Shown here piece after piece: positions 8,150-17,028 of a DNA stretch of 64,000 nt. Source of the DNA: Sphingomonas sp. MA1305 (GTDB lineage: Bacteria; Pseudomonadota; Alphaproteobacteria; Sphingomonadales; Sphingomonadaceae); assembly GCF_016107325.1 (NCBI RefSeq), contig NZ_RCVT01000002.1, forward strand, positions 620,001 through 684,000. Direction: 5' to 3'. A program made the translations under genes and the position numbers. Under the pieces are notes generated by a model, which was given only the letters and a program-made list of their open reading frames with translations, was not told where the DNA came from and did no database searches. Position 1 is the stretch's first letter, and every line of letters starts with the position of its first letter.

Positions 8150-9868
8150 TCACTTGGTCATCACGCCCTTGTAGGTGGTGCCGAAATAGTCGCCCTTGTT
8201 CCACATCGGCCGCACCGGCCCGTCGGCGATCTGACGCGCGATCGCATAATTGGTCGCGACGAAGCGGACGCCCTGGTCCCACAGGATCGGCTGGGTCAGG
8301 TCGTCGCCCGGCCGGTGGTAGCGGTGCGACAGGAAATCCTCGAACTTGGCGCGCCCCTCGCCCTTCATCCCCGGCCACAGGAAGACGCTGGGAATGCCCT
8401 GCTTGACGAAGTTGAAGTGATCGGAGCGGACGAAGAAGCCCTGTTCCGGCATCGGGTCGGGCGACAGGTCGACGCCCTGCGCATTGACCGCCGTCTTGAC
8501 GATCGGCCCCAGCGTCGAGCGGTCGGCGCCGAAGACGATCATGTCCTCGAACTTGTAGAGCAGCACCGGCATGTCGAGGTTGACGTCGGCGACGATCGTC
8601 TTGAGCGGCACGGTCGGGTGGTTGGCGAAATAGTCGGATCCGACCAGGCCCTTTTCCTCGCCGGTCACTGCCAGGAACATGACGGTGCGCTTCGGCGGCT
8701 GGCCGCTCGCGGTGAACTTTTTCGCTTCCTCGATCAGGCTGGCGATGCCGATCGCATTGTCGAGCGCGCCGTTGTTGATCCGGTCCGCGTTCGTCGGCTG
8801 GCCGGGCCGTTCCGGGCTGACGCCGATATGGTCGAGGTGCGCCGACAGGATCACCACCTCCTTGCCCAGCACCGGGTCGGTGCCGGGGATGACGCCGATC
8901 ACGTTGCTGCTCTTGCCCGGGGTGAAGGCGGTCTTGGTGGTGACGGTCAGCGTGCCGGCCAGCGCCACCGGCTTGTAGACGGGGTTGTCGCCCTGCGCCT
9001 GGGCGGCGATCGTCGTCCACGGCGTCCGCGCGCCGGCGAACAGCTTGGCCGCCGCCGCCTGGCTCAGCATGCCCAGATAGGGGGTGGAGGCGGCCGGGCT
9101 GGTGCCGGTGCCGTCTGGCTTGGCCCAGGTCATGCGCGGCGAATCGTAATATTGCGCCAGCGCGGAAAACGGCCGCGCCCGCGGACCGGCGCGCGGCGTG
9201 TCGATCGTCACCACGCCGACCGCGCCATGCTGCGCGGCGATCCACGCCTTGGTCGCCGGGCTGCTGAAATAGGCGCGCTCTTCGCCACCGAAGGAATCGG
9301 GCGCGCCCGCGAAGATCGCGACGATCTTGCCGCGCACGTCGACCCCCGCATAATCGTCGATCTTGTACTGCGGCGCGACGATGCCGCGGCCGACGAAGAC
9401 CACGGGCGCGGAGACGCTGGTCTCCGCCGCGGCGGGGTTGGCGCTGGGCACGAAATCCTCCCCGAAGACGAGCGTCTGCGGCTGGGCGCCCTTACCGGTC
9501 CAGACCATGTCGCCCTTCGACGCGGCCTTGTACGTCGTCAGCGGCACGGTCTGCAGATAGCCGCCGGCGTCGCCTGCCGGGCGCAGGCCCGCGGCATAGA
9601 ATTGCGCGGCGACATATTGCGCCGCGATGTCGAATTCCGGACTGCCGGCCTCGCGGCCCCGCATCGCGTCGGAGGCGAGGAACAGGACATGCGCCTTCAT
9701 CGCCGCCTGATCGGCGGGCAGCGGTGCGTTGATCGCGGCAACGTCGAGCGGCGTGTAGGACGAGGCCGGCGGCGTCGCTGCAGGCTGGGCGGCAGGCGCC
9801 GTCCCCGTCTGGGCGAGCGCGGAGGTCGAGAGCGCGAGCAGCGCCAGCGCGCCAATCTTCGAGATCAT
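8150..9868 (-). CDS. Secreted M28-family metallopeptidase with PA domain
   Basis: A 572-residue protein with a signal peptide (ALLALSTSALAQ), a low-complexity Ala/Pro linker, and a PA-like insert (GRGIVAPQYKIDDYAGVDVRGKIV) ahead of the catalytic half. The di-zinc ligands of M28 peptidases are visible: HLDHIG near residue 343, NGALDNAIG, GEEKGLVGS, VNLDMP and the late histidine in SHRYHRPGDD. Expected to be a periplasmic or secreted aminopeptidase, with zinc bridged by the Asp. It is followed at 4 bases by the epimerase-like gene and is divergent from pepN, another aminopeptidase. Confidence 0.93.
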   Translation of the reverse strand: MISKIGALALLALSTSALAQTGTAPAAQPAATPPASSYTPLDVAAINAPLPADQAAMKAHVLFLASDAMRGREAGSPEFDIAAQYVAAQFYAAGLRPAGDAGGYLQTVPLTTYKAASKGDMVWTGKGAQPQTLVFGEDFVPSANPAAAETSVSAPVVFVGRGIVAPQYKIDDYAGVDVRGKIVAIFAGAPDSFGGEERAYFSSPATKAWIAAQHGAVGVVTIDTPRAGPRARPFSALAQYYDSPRMTWAKPDGTGTSPAASTPYLGMLSQAAAAKLFAGARTPWTTIAAQAQGDNPVYKPVALAGTLTVTTKTAFTPGKSSNVIGVIPGTDPVLGKEVVILSAHLDHIGVSPERPGQPTNADRINNGALDNAIGIASLIEEAKKFTASGQPPKRTVMFLAVTGEEKGLVGSDYFANHPTVPLKTIVADVNLDMPVLLYKFEDMIVFGADRSTLGPIVKTAVNAQGVDLSPDPMPEQGFFVRSDHFNFVKQGIPSVFLWPGMKGEGRAKFEDFLSHRYHRPGDDLTQPILWDQGVRFVATNYAIARQIADGPVRPMWNKGDYFGTTYKGVMTK

Positions 9869-9950
9869 GTCGGCAGGTCCCCTGTGCCCCTGGCGGGCTT
9901 ATGTGTGGCAGCGGGGTAGCACAGCGCGGGCCGGGTGCAAGGTCGCCATT

Positions 9951-9972
9951 CCCCTCCCGCTTGCGGGAGGGG
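9951..9972. repeat. Short intergenic palindrome
   Basis: A perfect 22 bp hairpin (CCCCTCCCGC, TTGCGGGAGGGG) in the divergent region between the M28 peptidase and pepN. The same CTCCCC/GGGGAG theme recurs at 3055-3075 and as the outer arms of the larger repeat at 61430-61567, so this looks like a fragment of that repeat family and not a terminator, which would be unexpected in front of pepN. Confidence 0.6.
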
Positions 9973-10046
9973 AGTGACGGCCACCCTTCCTTCGACGCAG
10001 GAGCAAGGAACATGGAACTCCTGGGCGCGCCGGGTATAGGTAGCGG

Positions 10047-12644
10047 ATGCTCGACGTCCAGAACGCCCCCGCCCAGCCCGCCGTCATCCAGCGCGGCGAT
10101 TATCGCCCGCCCGCCTGGCTGGTGCCGGACACGCATCTCGACTTCGATCTCGATCCCGCCGCCACCCGCGTCACCGCCCGACTGTCGGTGAGCCGCAATG
10201 GTGCGCACGACCAGCCGCTGCGCCTCGACGGCGCCGGGCAGCAACCCGAGTCGGTCATGGTCGATGGACGCCAGGTCAACGACTGGCGGATCGAAGGCGA
10301 ACAGCTGGTCATCCCGCTCGCCGGCGAGCGTCACGTCGTCGAGACGGTCGTTACCATCGCGCCGGAGCGCAACACCCAATTGATGGGTCTTTACGCCAGC
10401 GGCGGCAACCTCTGCACGCAATGCGAGGCGGAGGGATTCCGCCGCATCACCTATTTCCCCGACCGGCCCGACGTGCTCAGCCGCTACACCGTGCGGATGA
10501 CCGCCGACCCCACGCGCTTCCCGGTGCTGCTCGCCAATGGCGATCCGGTCGCGCAGGGCGAGGCGGGGGATGGCCGCCACTGGGCGGAATGGAACGATCC
10601 CTTCCCCAAGCCCTCCTATCTGTTCGCGCTCGTCGCCGGCGACCTGGCGGTCAACCGCGGCAGCTTCACGACCATGTCGGGTCGCGAGGTGCAGCTCGGC
10701 ATCTGGGTGCGCGAGGCGGACATCGCCAAGACCGACCATGCGCTCCACGCGCTGAAACTGTCGATGGCGTGGGACGAGCGCGTCTACGGCCGCGAATACG
10801 ACCTCGACGTGTTCAACATCGTCGCGGTCGACGATTTCAACTTCGGTGCGATGGAGAACAAGGGGCTGAACATCTTCAACAGCCGCTACATCCTCGCCGA
10901 TCCCGACACCGCGACCGACTATGATTACGACGCGATCGCGGCGGTCGTGGCACATGAATATTTCCACAATTGGTCGGGCAACCGGATCACCTGCCGCGAC
11001 TGGTTCCAGCTGTCGCTGAAGGAAGGCTTCACCGTCTATCGCGACCAGGGCTTCTCGGCGGATCAGGGCTCCGCCGCGGTCAAGCGGATCGAGGACGTGC
11101 GTGGCCTGCGCGCGGCGCAGTTCCCGGAGGATGCCGGTCCGCTCGCGCACCCGGTCCGGCCGGAAAGCTACCTCGAGATCAGCAACTTCTACACCGCGAC
11201 CATCTACAACAAGGGCGCCGAGCTGATCCGGATGATGGCGACGATCCTCGGCCCGGTGAAGTTCCGTGCGGCGACCGATCTCTATTTCCGCCAATTCGAC
11301 GGCACCGCCGCGACCTGCGAGGATTTCGTCGCCTGCATGGAGCAGGCGGGCGGCGTCGATCTGACCCAGTTCCGCCTCTGGTACAGCCAGGCCGGCACCC
11401 CGCGCGTCTCCGCCAGCTTGGCGCATACCGCGGGCGAGGGGCGCGCGACGCTGCGTCTCGCCCAGCACGTTCCGGCGACGCCGGGCCAGCCGGTCAAAGC
11501 GCCGATGGTGCTGCCGCTCAAGGTCAAATTGTTCGGCGGCGAAAGCGGCCGGCCGCTCGGCGACGAGCGGCTGGTGATGCTGACCGATGCCGCCGACACG
11601 ATCGTCTTCGACGGCATCGGCGAACGGCCGGTGCTGTCGATCAACCGCGGCTTTTCCGCGCCGGTGATCGTCGAGAGCGATCGCAGCGCCGCCGAACTCG
11701 CCTTCCTGTCGGCGCATGACGACGATCCCTTCGCCCGCTACGAGGCGATGCAGCAGCTGATGCTCGACACGCTCGTCGCCGGCGCCATCGATGGCGCGCG
11801 CGCGGATCACGAGGCTGTGATCACCGCGGTCGCCAACACGCTCGACAATGGCGATCTCGATCCCGCCTTTGTCGCTGAGGCGGTGCTGCTGCCGTCGGAA
11901 AGCTTCATCGGCGATCAATTGGCGGTGGTCGATCCCGACGCGATCTTCCGCGCGCGCGAGGCGTTGCGTCGCGATCTCGGCCGTCGCCTCGCCGATCAGT
12001 GGCGGCGCGCCTATGCCGAGGCGTCGCAGGGCCCCTATGTCTATTCGCCTGGCGCCAAGGGCGGCCGCCGGCTGCGCAACGTCGCGCTCGGCTATATCGC
12101 CGCCAGCGGCGCGGCGGACGCCGCCGGCCTCGCCTTCCGCCAGTTCGAGGCGGCGGACAATATGACCGACCGGCAGGGCGCACTGACCACGCTGGCGAAC
12201 GGCCATTCCGACGAGCGCGAGGCGGCGCTCGACATCTTCTACAATCGCTATGCCGGCAATGCGCTGGTCATCGACAAATGGTTCCAGACGCAGGCGCTAT
12301 CGTCGCGTGACGACACGGCCGCGCTGGTTGCGCAGCTGGCACGGCATCCCGACTTCACGCTCGCCAACCCCAATCGCGCCCGCGCGCTGGTCGGCGCGTT
12401 CGGGGTCAACCAGCGCGCGTTCAACGCCGCCGACGGATCGGGCTATCGCTTCCTCGCCGACCAGCTGATCGCGCTCGACAAGCTCAACCCGCAGACCGCG
12501 GCGAAGCTGCTGCCGCCGCTCGGCCGCTGGCGCCGCTTCGATGCGGGCCGGTCGGAAAAGATGCGCCAGGAACTCGAACGGATCGTCGCCACGCCGGGCC
12601 TGTCGAAGGATCTGTTCGAACAGGCCTCGAAGAGCCTGGGCTGA
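10047..12644 (+). CDS. pepN: Aminopeptidase N (M1 family)
   Basis: An 865-residue cytoplasmic zinc aminopeptidase of the bacterial PepN type. The substrate-anchoring GAMENKGLN motif is near residue 267 and the zinc-binding HEYFHNW with the downstream LKEGFTVYRDQ glutamate starts near residue 303. The N-terminal beta-domain starts at RGDYRPPAW, and the C-terminal helical domain ends at KDLFEQASKSLG. It removes N-terminal residues from peptides in protein turnover. No signal peptide. The gene ends 6 bases before a strong hairpin shared with the convergent membrane protein gene. Confidence 0.97.
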   Translation: MLDVQNAPAQPAVIQRGDYRPPAWLVPDTHLDFDLDPAATRVTARLSVSRNGAHDQPLRLDGAGQQPESVMVDGRQVNDWRIEGEQLVIPLAGERHVVETVVTIAPERNTQLMGLYASGGNLCTQCEAEGFRRITYFPDRPDVLSRYTVRMTADPTRFPVLLANGDPVAQGEAGDGRHWAEWNDPFPKPSYLFALVAGDLAVNRGSFTTMSGREVQLGIWVREADIAKTDHALHALKLSMAWDERVYGREYDLDVFNIVAVDDFNFGAMENKGLNIFNSRYILADPDTATDYDYDAIAAVVAHEYFHNWSGNRITCRDWFQLSLKEGFTVYRDQGFSADQGSAAVKRIEDVRGLRAAQFPEDAGPLAHPVRPESYLEISNFYTATIYNKGAELIRMMATILGPVKFRAATDLYFRQFDGTAATCEDFVACMEQAGGVDLTQFRLWYSQAGTPRVSASLAHTAGEGRATLRLAQHVPATPGQPVKAPMVLPLKVKLFGGESGRPLGDERLVMLTDAADTIVFDGIGERPVLSINRGFSAPVIVESDRSAAELAFLSAHDDDPFARYEAMQQLMLDTLVAGAIDGARADHEAVITAVANTLDNGDLDPAFVAEAVLLPSESFIGDQLAVVDPDAIFRAREALRRDLGRRLADQWRRAYAEASQGPYVYSPGAKGGRRLRNVALGYIAASGAADAAGLAFRQFEAADNMTDRQGALTTLANGHSDEREAALDIFYNRYAGNALVIDKWFQTQALSSRDDTAALVAQLARHPDFTLANPNRARALVGAFGVNQRAFNAADGSGYRFLADQLIALDKLNPQTAAKLLPPLGRWRRFDAGRSEKMRQELERIVATPGLSKDLFEQASKSLG

Positions 12645-12649
12645 TCGCC

Positions 12650-12687
12650 GTCCGCAAACTCTCCCTTGGTCGGGAGGGCTTGCGGAC
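12650..12687. terminator. Bidirectional terminator-like hairpin
   Basis: A long inverted repeat (GTCCGCAA at the left end, TTGCGGAC at the right end, inner CTCCC/GGGAG) sits between the stops of two convergent genes at 12644 and 12695. There is no clear T-tract on either side, so it may act as an mRNA 3'-end stabiliser instead of a classical intrinsic terminator. Confidence 0.6.
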
Positions 12688-12694
12688 AGATGGT

Positions 12695-14512
12695 CTATCG
12701 CTCGACGCGTTGCTGGAACGGCTGAGGCGCTCCATCCACCGCGAACAGCCGTAGCGGCGAATCCTTGGGCAGCGGCAGCGGCGTCAGCCAGCCCGGTACC
12801 CAGCCATGCGCCATCCGGTCGTAGAAGCCGCCCGGATTGCGCGCGCGGTAGTTGGTCGATTCCGCCATGTTCGGGCAGAGCAGCAGCAGCGTCGCGCCGT
12901 GCCGACGGATGATCGCGTGCGCCTGTTGCTCCGATCCGCCGAACGCATGCTGCACGTCGAGGATCGCATCGCCGTTGCGATGATAGGGGCCGGCGATCGC
13001 ATCGTGATGCGTCAGCGTGATCAGCCGCGGCCCCAGGTCGACGAAGGTGAACACGGTCTGCGCCGGATAAAGGTTGAGCGGCCGCAGCACGGTGTAGCGG
13101 ATGCAATTGCCGGTCGAGCGGTTGACCCGCTTGGTATAGGCATTGGGCACGTCGACCGGCAGATATTTGATGATCAGCCCGGCGAACAGGCCGGAGACGA
13201 TCAGGAAGCCCGCCGCCGTGCCGCCGATCCGCACCAGCGGGTTGCGATGGCCGAGCAGCCAGGGCAGCACGACGAAGCCGAGCGCGGTCGCGCCGGGCAC
13301 CGCGAGCAGCTGCGCCGCCGGCCCGGCGCGCACCTGCCACAGCAGCATCAGCGTCGCGAAGGTGACGAACAGCGCCACCGCCGCCCAGCCGATCAGCGCC
13401 GGGCTGCGCCGCGCGCGCCAGGTGCCGAGGATGACGCCGACGACGCCGACCACCGGCAGGGCCGCGATCGGAAAGCCCAGGCGGAACGGGTGCTTGTAGA
13501 TCGGCTTGGCCTCGCGGACATTGTCCAGCCAGTTCTTCTGCAGCTCCGGCGACACGCCCTCCGGCCGGCCCAGGCATTGCGGGAAGAAATGCACGAAGCC
13601 GGCGACGATCACGCCGCCCGCGACCACCGCCATCGCCAGCCGCGCCGCCCGGCTCGCCGGCGACACCCGCGCCATCACGAACAGGAGCGCGCCCGCCGCA
13701 ACCATCACCGACAGCCAGACCGGCGTCAGCGCGTCGCAGCGCATCGCGGCATTGGCATAGGAGGCGAAGGCGGCATAGCCGATCGCGCTGCCGCCGCCGA
13801 GGCTCAGCGCATAGGCGCCCAATCGGTCCGCCTCGGCCGCGTCCCACACCCAACGCAGCGCCAGGATGGCGCCGGCCATCGCGCAATAGGGCAGCATCTC
13901 CAGGCCGATCGCCAGGCTGACCGCGCTCGCCAGCCCGACCATGATGCCGCCGCGCAACGCCCGCGGATCGCACAGGCCGGCGACGGTCAGGCTCAGCATC
14001 GCGAGCTGCCAGCCGTGATGGTCGATCCGCTCGGGCAGGAACATCAGCATCGTCGCCGACGTGCCGAGCAGGAAGACGATCGCCAGCGGCCAGGCGAGCG
14101 GATGGACCAGCCGCCGCACGGTCGCCGCGACGCCCAGCATCGCGATCGACAGCGGCAGCAGCGGCGCGATGCCGCAGGCCAGCCGCTCCGCCCAGGCGTT
14201 GCTGGTGAACAGGCGAAAGAACAGGATCAGCCCGGCGATCGGCAGGTCGACGATGCGGCTCCAATGGATGTCGAAGCCCTGCGGCGGGTTCAGCCGATAG
14301 TTGCGCAGGTCGTACCAGCCCTGGCCGTTCAGCCAGGCGCGCACCTGCATCAGCCGCATATTGTCGTCGGTGTCGCCCAGCGACAGCCAGCGCACCATGT
14401 TCCAGTCGTGGCCGACATACCAGGCGGACACCGCGAGCCACGCCACCAGGGTGAGCGCGATCCAGTGGCGGTCCAGCTCGGCTTGAAGCCGGCCGCGCGG
14501 AGGAGTGGTCAA
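12695..14512 (-). CDS. Polytopic membrane protein, GT-C-like putative glycosyltransferase
   Basis: A 605-residue protein with 10-12 predicted membrane helices and a C-terminal periplasmic domain (about residues 480-605). Just after the first helix is a loop with GDTDDNMRLMQVR, resembling the acidic catalytic loop of GT-C enzymes that use polyprenyl-phosphate sugars. No ATG is available at the correct N-terminus; a TTG at 14512 preceded by AAGGG with 8-base spacing is the best start. It is divergent from gtrA and near a GtrB-like transferase, which suggests it is the specific transferase of a three-part envelope-glycan modification system. Function is inferred from topology, motif and context. 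Confidence 0.65.
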   Translation of the reverse strand: MTTPPRGRLQAELDRHWIALTLVAWLAVSAWYVGHDWNMVRWLSLGDTDDNMRLMQVRAWLNGQGWYDLRNYRLNPPQGFDIHWSRIVDLPIAGLILFFRLFTSNAWAERLACGIAPLLPLSIAMLGVAATVRRLVHPLAWPLAIVFLLGTSATMLMFLPERIDHHGWQLAMLSLTVAGLCDPRALRGGIMVGLASAVSLAIGLEMLPYCAMAGAILALRWVWDAAEADRLGAYALSLGGGSAIGYAAFASYANAAMRCDALTPVWLSVMVAAGALLFVMARVSPASRAARLAMAVVAGGVIVAGFVHFFPQCLGRPEGVSPELQKNWLDNVREAKPIYKHPFRLGFPIAALPVVGVVGVILGTWRARRSPALIGWAAVALFVTFATLMLLWQVRAGPAAQLLAVPGATALGFVVLPWLLGHRNPLVRIGGTAAGFLIVSGLFAGLIIKYLPVDVPNAYTKRVNRSTGNCIRYTVLRPLNLYPAQTVFTFVDLGPRLITLTHHDAIAGPYHRNGDAILDVQHAFGGSEQQAHAIIRRHGATLLLLCPNMAESTNYRARNPGGFYDRMAHGWVPGWLTPLPLPKDSPLRLFAVDGAPQPFQQRVER

Positions 14513-14572
14513 GCGAGACGCCCTTCGAATAACAATTGCCGTTCCCGGTCCCCGTCCTTTAGGGCGGAGACG

Positions 14573-15004
14573 ATGACGAGGGAAGCTCCCGCCCTGCTCC
14601 ACATCCTCCAGGCCGACGACATGCGCGGGCAATTGCTGCGCTTCGGCATCGCCGGGGGCGTGTCGACGCTGATCTATTCGGCGGTCTATCTGCCGCTCAC
14701 CCTGTTCGTGCTGGCGCGGCAGCATGCCGTCTATGCCGTGCCGCCGGCCTTTCTGGTGGCGGTGGCCTGCGGCTATGTCCTGCACAGCCGCTGGAGCTTT
14801 AAGGGGCTGAACGACGCCCGCCGCGGCTGGCAGCAGCAGATGCAGTTCATCGCCGTCCAGGGATCGGGCATGGCGCTGAACGCGCTGGTGACCTGGATCG
14901 GCACCGCCAAGTTCGGCCTGCCCGGCTGGGTGATCCTCATTCCCGCAGTGGCGCTGGCCACCATCTTCACCTTCATCCTCAATCGCTGGCTGGTGTTCGC
15001 TTAA
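14573..15004 (+). CDS. GtrA family membrane protein (putative flippase)
   Basis: A 143-residue protein with four hydrophobic helices and the GtrA pattern: LLRFGIAGGVSTLIYSAVY at the N-terminus, GYVLHSRWSF after helix 2, and ILNRWLVFA at the very end. GtrA proteins are proposed to flip undecaprenyl-phosphate-linked sugars made by GtrB. Preceded by a GGCGGAG ribosome-binding site; the methyltransferase gene follows 3 bases after the stop, so the two are one operon. Confidence 0.9.
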   Translation: MTREAPALLHILQADDMRGQLLRFGIAGGVSTLIYSAVYLPLTLFVLARQHAVYAVPPAFLVAVACGYVLHSRWSFKGLNDARRGWQQQMQFIAVQGSGMALNALVTWIGTAKFGLPGWVILIPAVALATIFTFILNRWLVFA

Positions 15005-15007
15005 ATC

Positions 15008-15736
15008 ATGGATCGCATCGTCTACGACCGCATGGCCGCGCATGATTCCACCCATTGGTGGTACCGCGCCCGCCGCGACATCCTCAGCGATTATCTGACC
15101 CGCTACGCCGCGCTGCCGAAGGGCGCGCGCATCCTCGAGATCGGTTGCGGCACCGGGCACAATCTGCCGATGCTCGCGCAATTCGGGTCGGTCGACGCGA
15201 TCGAGATCGATCCCGCCGCGCGCGCCATCGCCAGCGAGCGGCTGGGCAAGCCGGTCGGCGATGCGCCGCTGCCCGCGCTGCCCGGCGTCGCGCGGGCGTC
15301 TTACGATCTGGTCGCGGTGCTCGACGTCGTCGAGCATATCGAGGACGATGTCGCGGCGCTCGCCGCGATGAAGTCGCTGCTCAAGCCAGGCGGCAAGATC
15401 CTGATCGCGGTACCTGCCCACCAATGGATGTGGAGCGCGCATGACGTGGTGAACCACCACCACCGCCGCTATTCCAAGGCCGGGCTGGCCAAGGCGATCG
15501 GCGCGGCGGGCCTGACGCCGCGCAAGCTGACCTATTTCAACTCGCTGCTCTTCCCGCTCGCCGCCGCGGCGCGCATCGCCGGGCGGCTGACCGGGCGCGA
15601 CGACAGCGACGATTCACCGCCGGCCAGGCCGCTCAACACGCTGTTCGAGACGATCTTCCGCCTCGAACGCCATGCGGTCGGCCGGGTGCCGCTGACCCCC
15701 GGCGTGTCGATCGTTACGCTGGCCGAGCCGGCCTAG
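15008..15736 (+). CDS. Class I SAM-dependent methyltransferase
   Basis: A 242-residue protein with a standard SAM-binding motif I (ILEIGCGTGHNLPML, residues about 40-54), motif II (YDLVAVLDVVEHIEDD) and the LLKPGGKILIAVPA strand. A basic His-rich loop (NHHHRRYSK) and a hydrophobic pair of segments near the C-terminus (SLLFPLAAAARIAG) suggest membrane association or a lipid-type substrate. Such methyltransferases are commonly beside GtrA and polyprenyl glycosyltransferases; the substrate is unknown. The last 4 bases overlap the convergent glycosyltransferase. Confidence 0.88.
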   Translation: MDRIVYDRMAAHDSTHWWYRARRDILSDYLTRYAALPKGARILEIGCGTGHNLPMLAQFGSVDAIEIDPAARAIASERLGKPVGDAPLPALPGVARASYDLVAVLDVVEHIEDDVAALAAMKSLLKPGGKILIAVPAHQWMWSAHDVVNHHHRRYSKAGLAKAIGAAGLTPRKLTYFNSLLFPLAAAARIAGRLTGRDDSDDSPPARPLNTLFETIFRLERHAVGRVPLTPGVSIVTLAEPA

Positions 15737-16734
15737 GCGCCGGCGTCGAATTCCGGCGAGGGTTCGGCCGCGTTGAAGCCCAGGGTCGAATGGCCCTTCA
15801 CCGGTCCGGCGATGTCGGCGACCAGATAGAGCGGGCGCTTCTTGCTCTCGATGTACAGCCGGCCGAGATATTCGCCGATCATGCCGAGCACGAACATCTG
15901 CACCGCCGACAGGACGGTGACGACCAGCATCGTCGACGTCCAGCCCTGCACCGGCGAGCCCTCGAAAAAGCCCCACAGGATGTAGATCAGCAGCAAGAGC
16001 GACGCGCCGGCGAGGATCACCGAGGCGTGGCTGGCGAAGCGTAGCGGCGCGGTCGAGAAGCCGGTGACCGCGTCGAAGGCGAGCCGCACCATCTTGCCGA
16101 GCGGATAGTTGGTCTCGCCGGCATGGCGCTCGGCGCGATCGTAGGGGAAGGGCACCTGGCGGAAGCCGACCCAGGCGACCATGCCGCGGATGAAGCGCGC
16201 CTGTTCGGGCAGCGACAGCAGCGCGTCGAGCGCGCGCCGGCTCATCAGCCGGAAATCGCCGGTATCGAGCGGGATCGGCGTGTCGGTGACGCGGTCGAGC
16301 ACGCGGTAGAAGGCGGCGGCGGTTGCCTTCTTGAAGATCGTCTCGCCCTCGCGCTTGCGGCGCACCGCATAGACGACGTCGGCCTGCTGATCGGCCATCG
16401 TCCGCCGCATGTCGGCGAGCAGCTCCGGCGGGTCCTGCAGATCGGCGTCGATGATCAGGATCTGCGCACCGCTGCACAGGTCGAGCCCGGCGGTCAGCGC
16501 CAGTTGGTGGCCGTGGTTGCGCGACAGGTTGATCGCGACCAGCCGCGGGTCGGCGGCGGACAGGCGCTGCATCACCGGCCAGCTGTCGTCGCGGCTACCG
16601 TCGTTGATCAGCACGATCTCGTAATCCTCGCCCACGGCGTCGCGCGCCGCCGCCGAGACGCGCGCGTGGAGCAGCTCCAGGCAGGCGGCTTCATTGTAGC
16701 AGGGGATGACGACGGACAGGGCGGGGCGGTGCAT
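15733..16734 (-). CDS. Family 2 glycosyltransferase, GtrB/DPM1-like
   Basis: A 333-residue protein with the GT2 N-terminal opening LSVVIPCYNEA, the metal/nucleotide motif DADLQDPPE near residue 96, GDFRLMSRRAL and KMVRLAFDAVTGFS ahead of two C-terminal membrane helices and VLGMIGEYLGRLY. This matches bacterial GtrB and dolichol-phosphate mannosyltransferase-like enzymes that load a sugar onto undecaprenyl phosphate at the inner face of the membrane. The ATG at 16734 has an AAGG element 9 bases upstream. With GtrA and the GT-C-like protein it would complete a serotype-conversion-type module. Confidence 0.9.
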   Translation of the reverse strand: MHRPALSVVIPCYNEAACLELLHARVSAAARDAVGEDYEIVLINDGSRDDSWPVMQRLSAADPRLVAINLSRNHGHQLALTAGLDLCSGAQILIIDADLQDPPELLADMRRTMADQQADVVYAVRRKREGETIFKKATAAAFYRVLDRVTDTPIPLDTGDFRLMSRRALDALLSLPEQARFIRGMVAWVGFRQVPFPYDRAERHAGETNYPLGKMVRLAFDAVTGFSTAPLRFASHASVILAGASLLLLIYILWGFFEGSPVQGWTSTMLVVTVLSAVQMFVLGMIGEYLGRLYIESKKRPLYLVADIAGPVKGHSTLGFNAAEPSPEFDAGA

Positions 16735-17028
16735 GATGGCGCGCCTTGTAGCGGCTTGCACCGGCGGCGTCATCCGCCTGTCACGCCTGACCGGTCACGT
16801 CCCGGTAAATGCGAGCGCATGTCGTCTCGCGTCCGGGAACGCCATGATCGAAGTCTGGCCATCCGCGGGAGGCCGACCGGGACCCGACGCCCGCTACAGC
16901 GGCGCCGGCGTCTGGAGGGCGGGGCGGTGCGTCGCACCGACGCGCCGGCCTCGCGTCTCGTTCATCCTGGTGAAAGCTTTCGTGGCAGAGGCGGGACTGT
17001 CACGAATTTGTAAGATGAAGACGCGCCC

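Noticed and set aside
12806..14572. Long open frame on the plus strand opposite the GT-C-like membrane protein
   Set aside because: Rich in Arg, Gln, His and Asp with no family similarity; it is the high-GC shadow of the membrane protein gene. Only the end (14573-15004, GtrA) is real.
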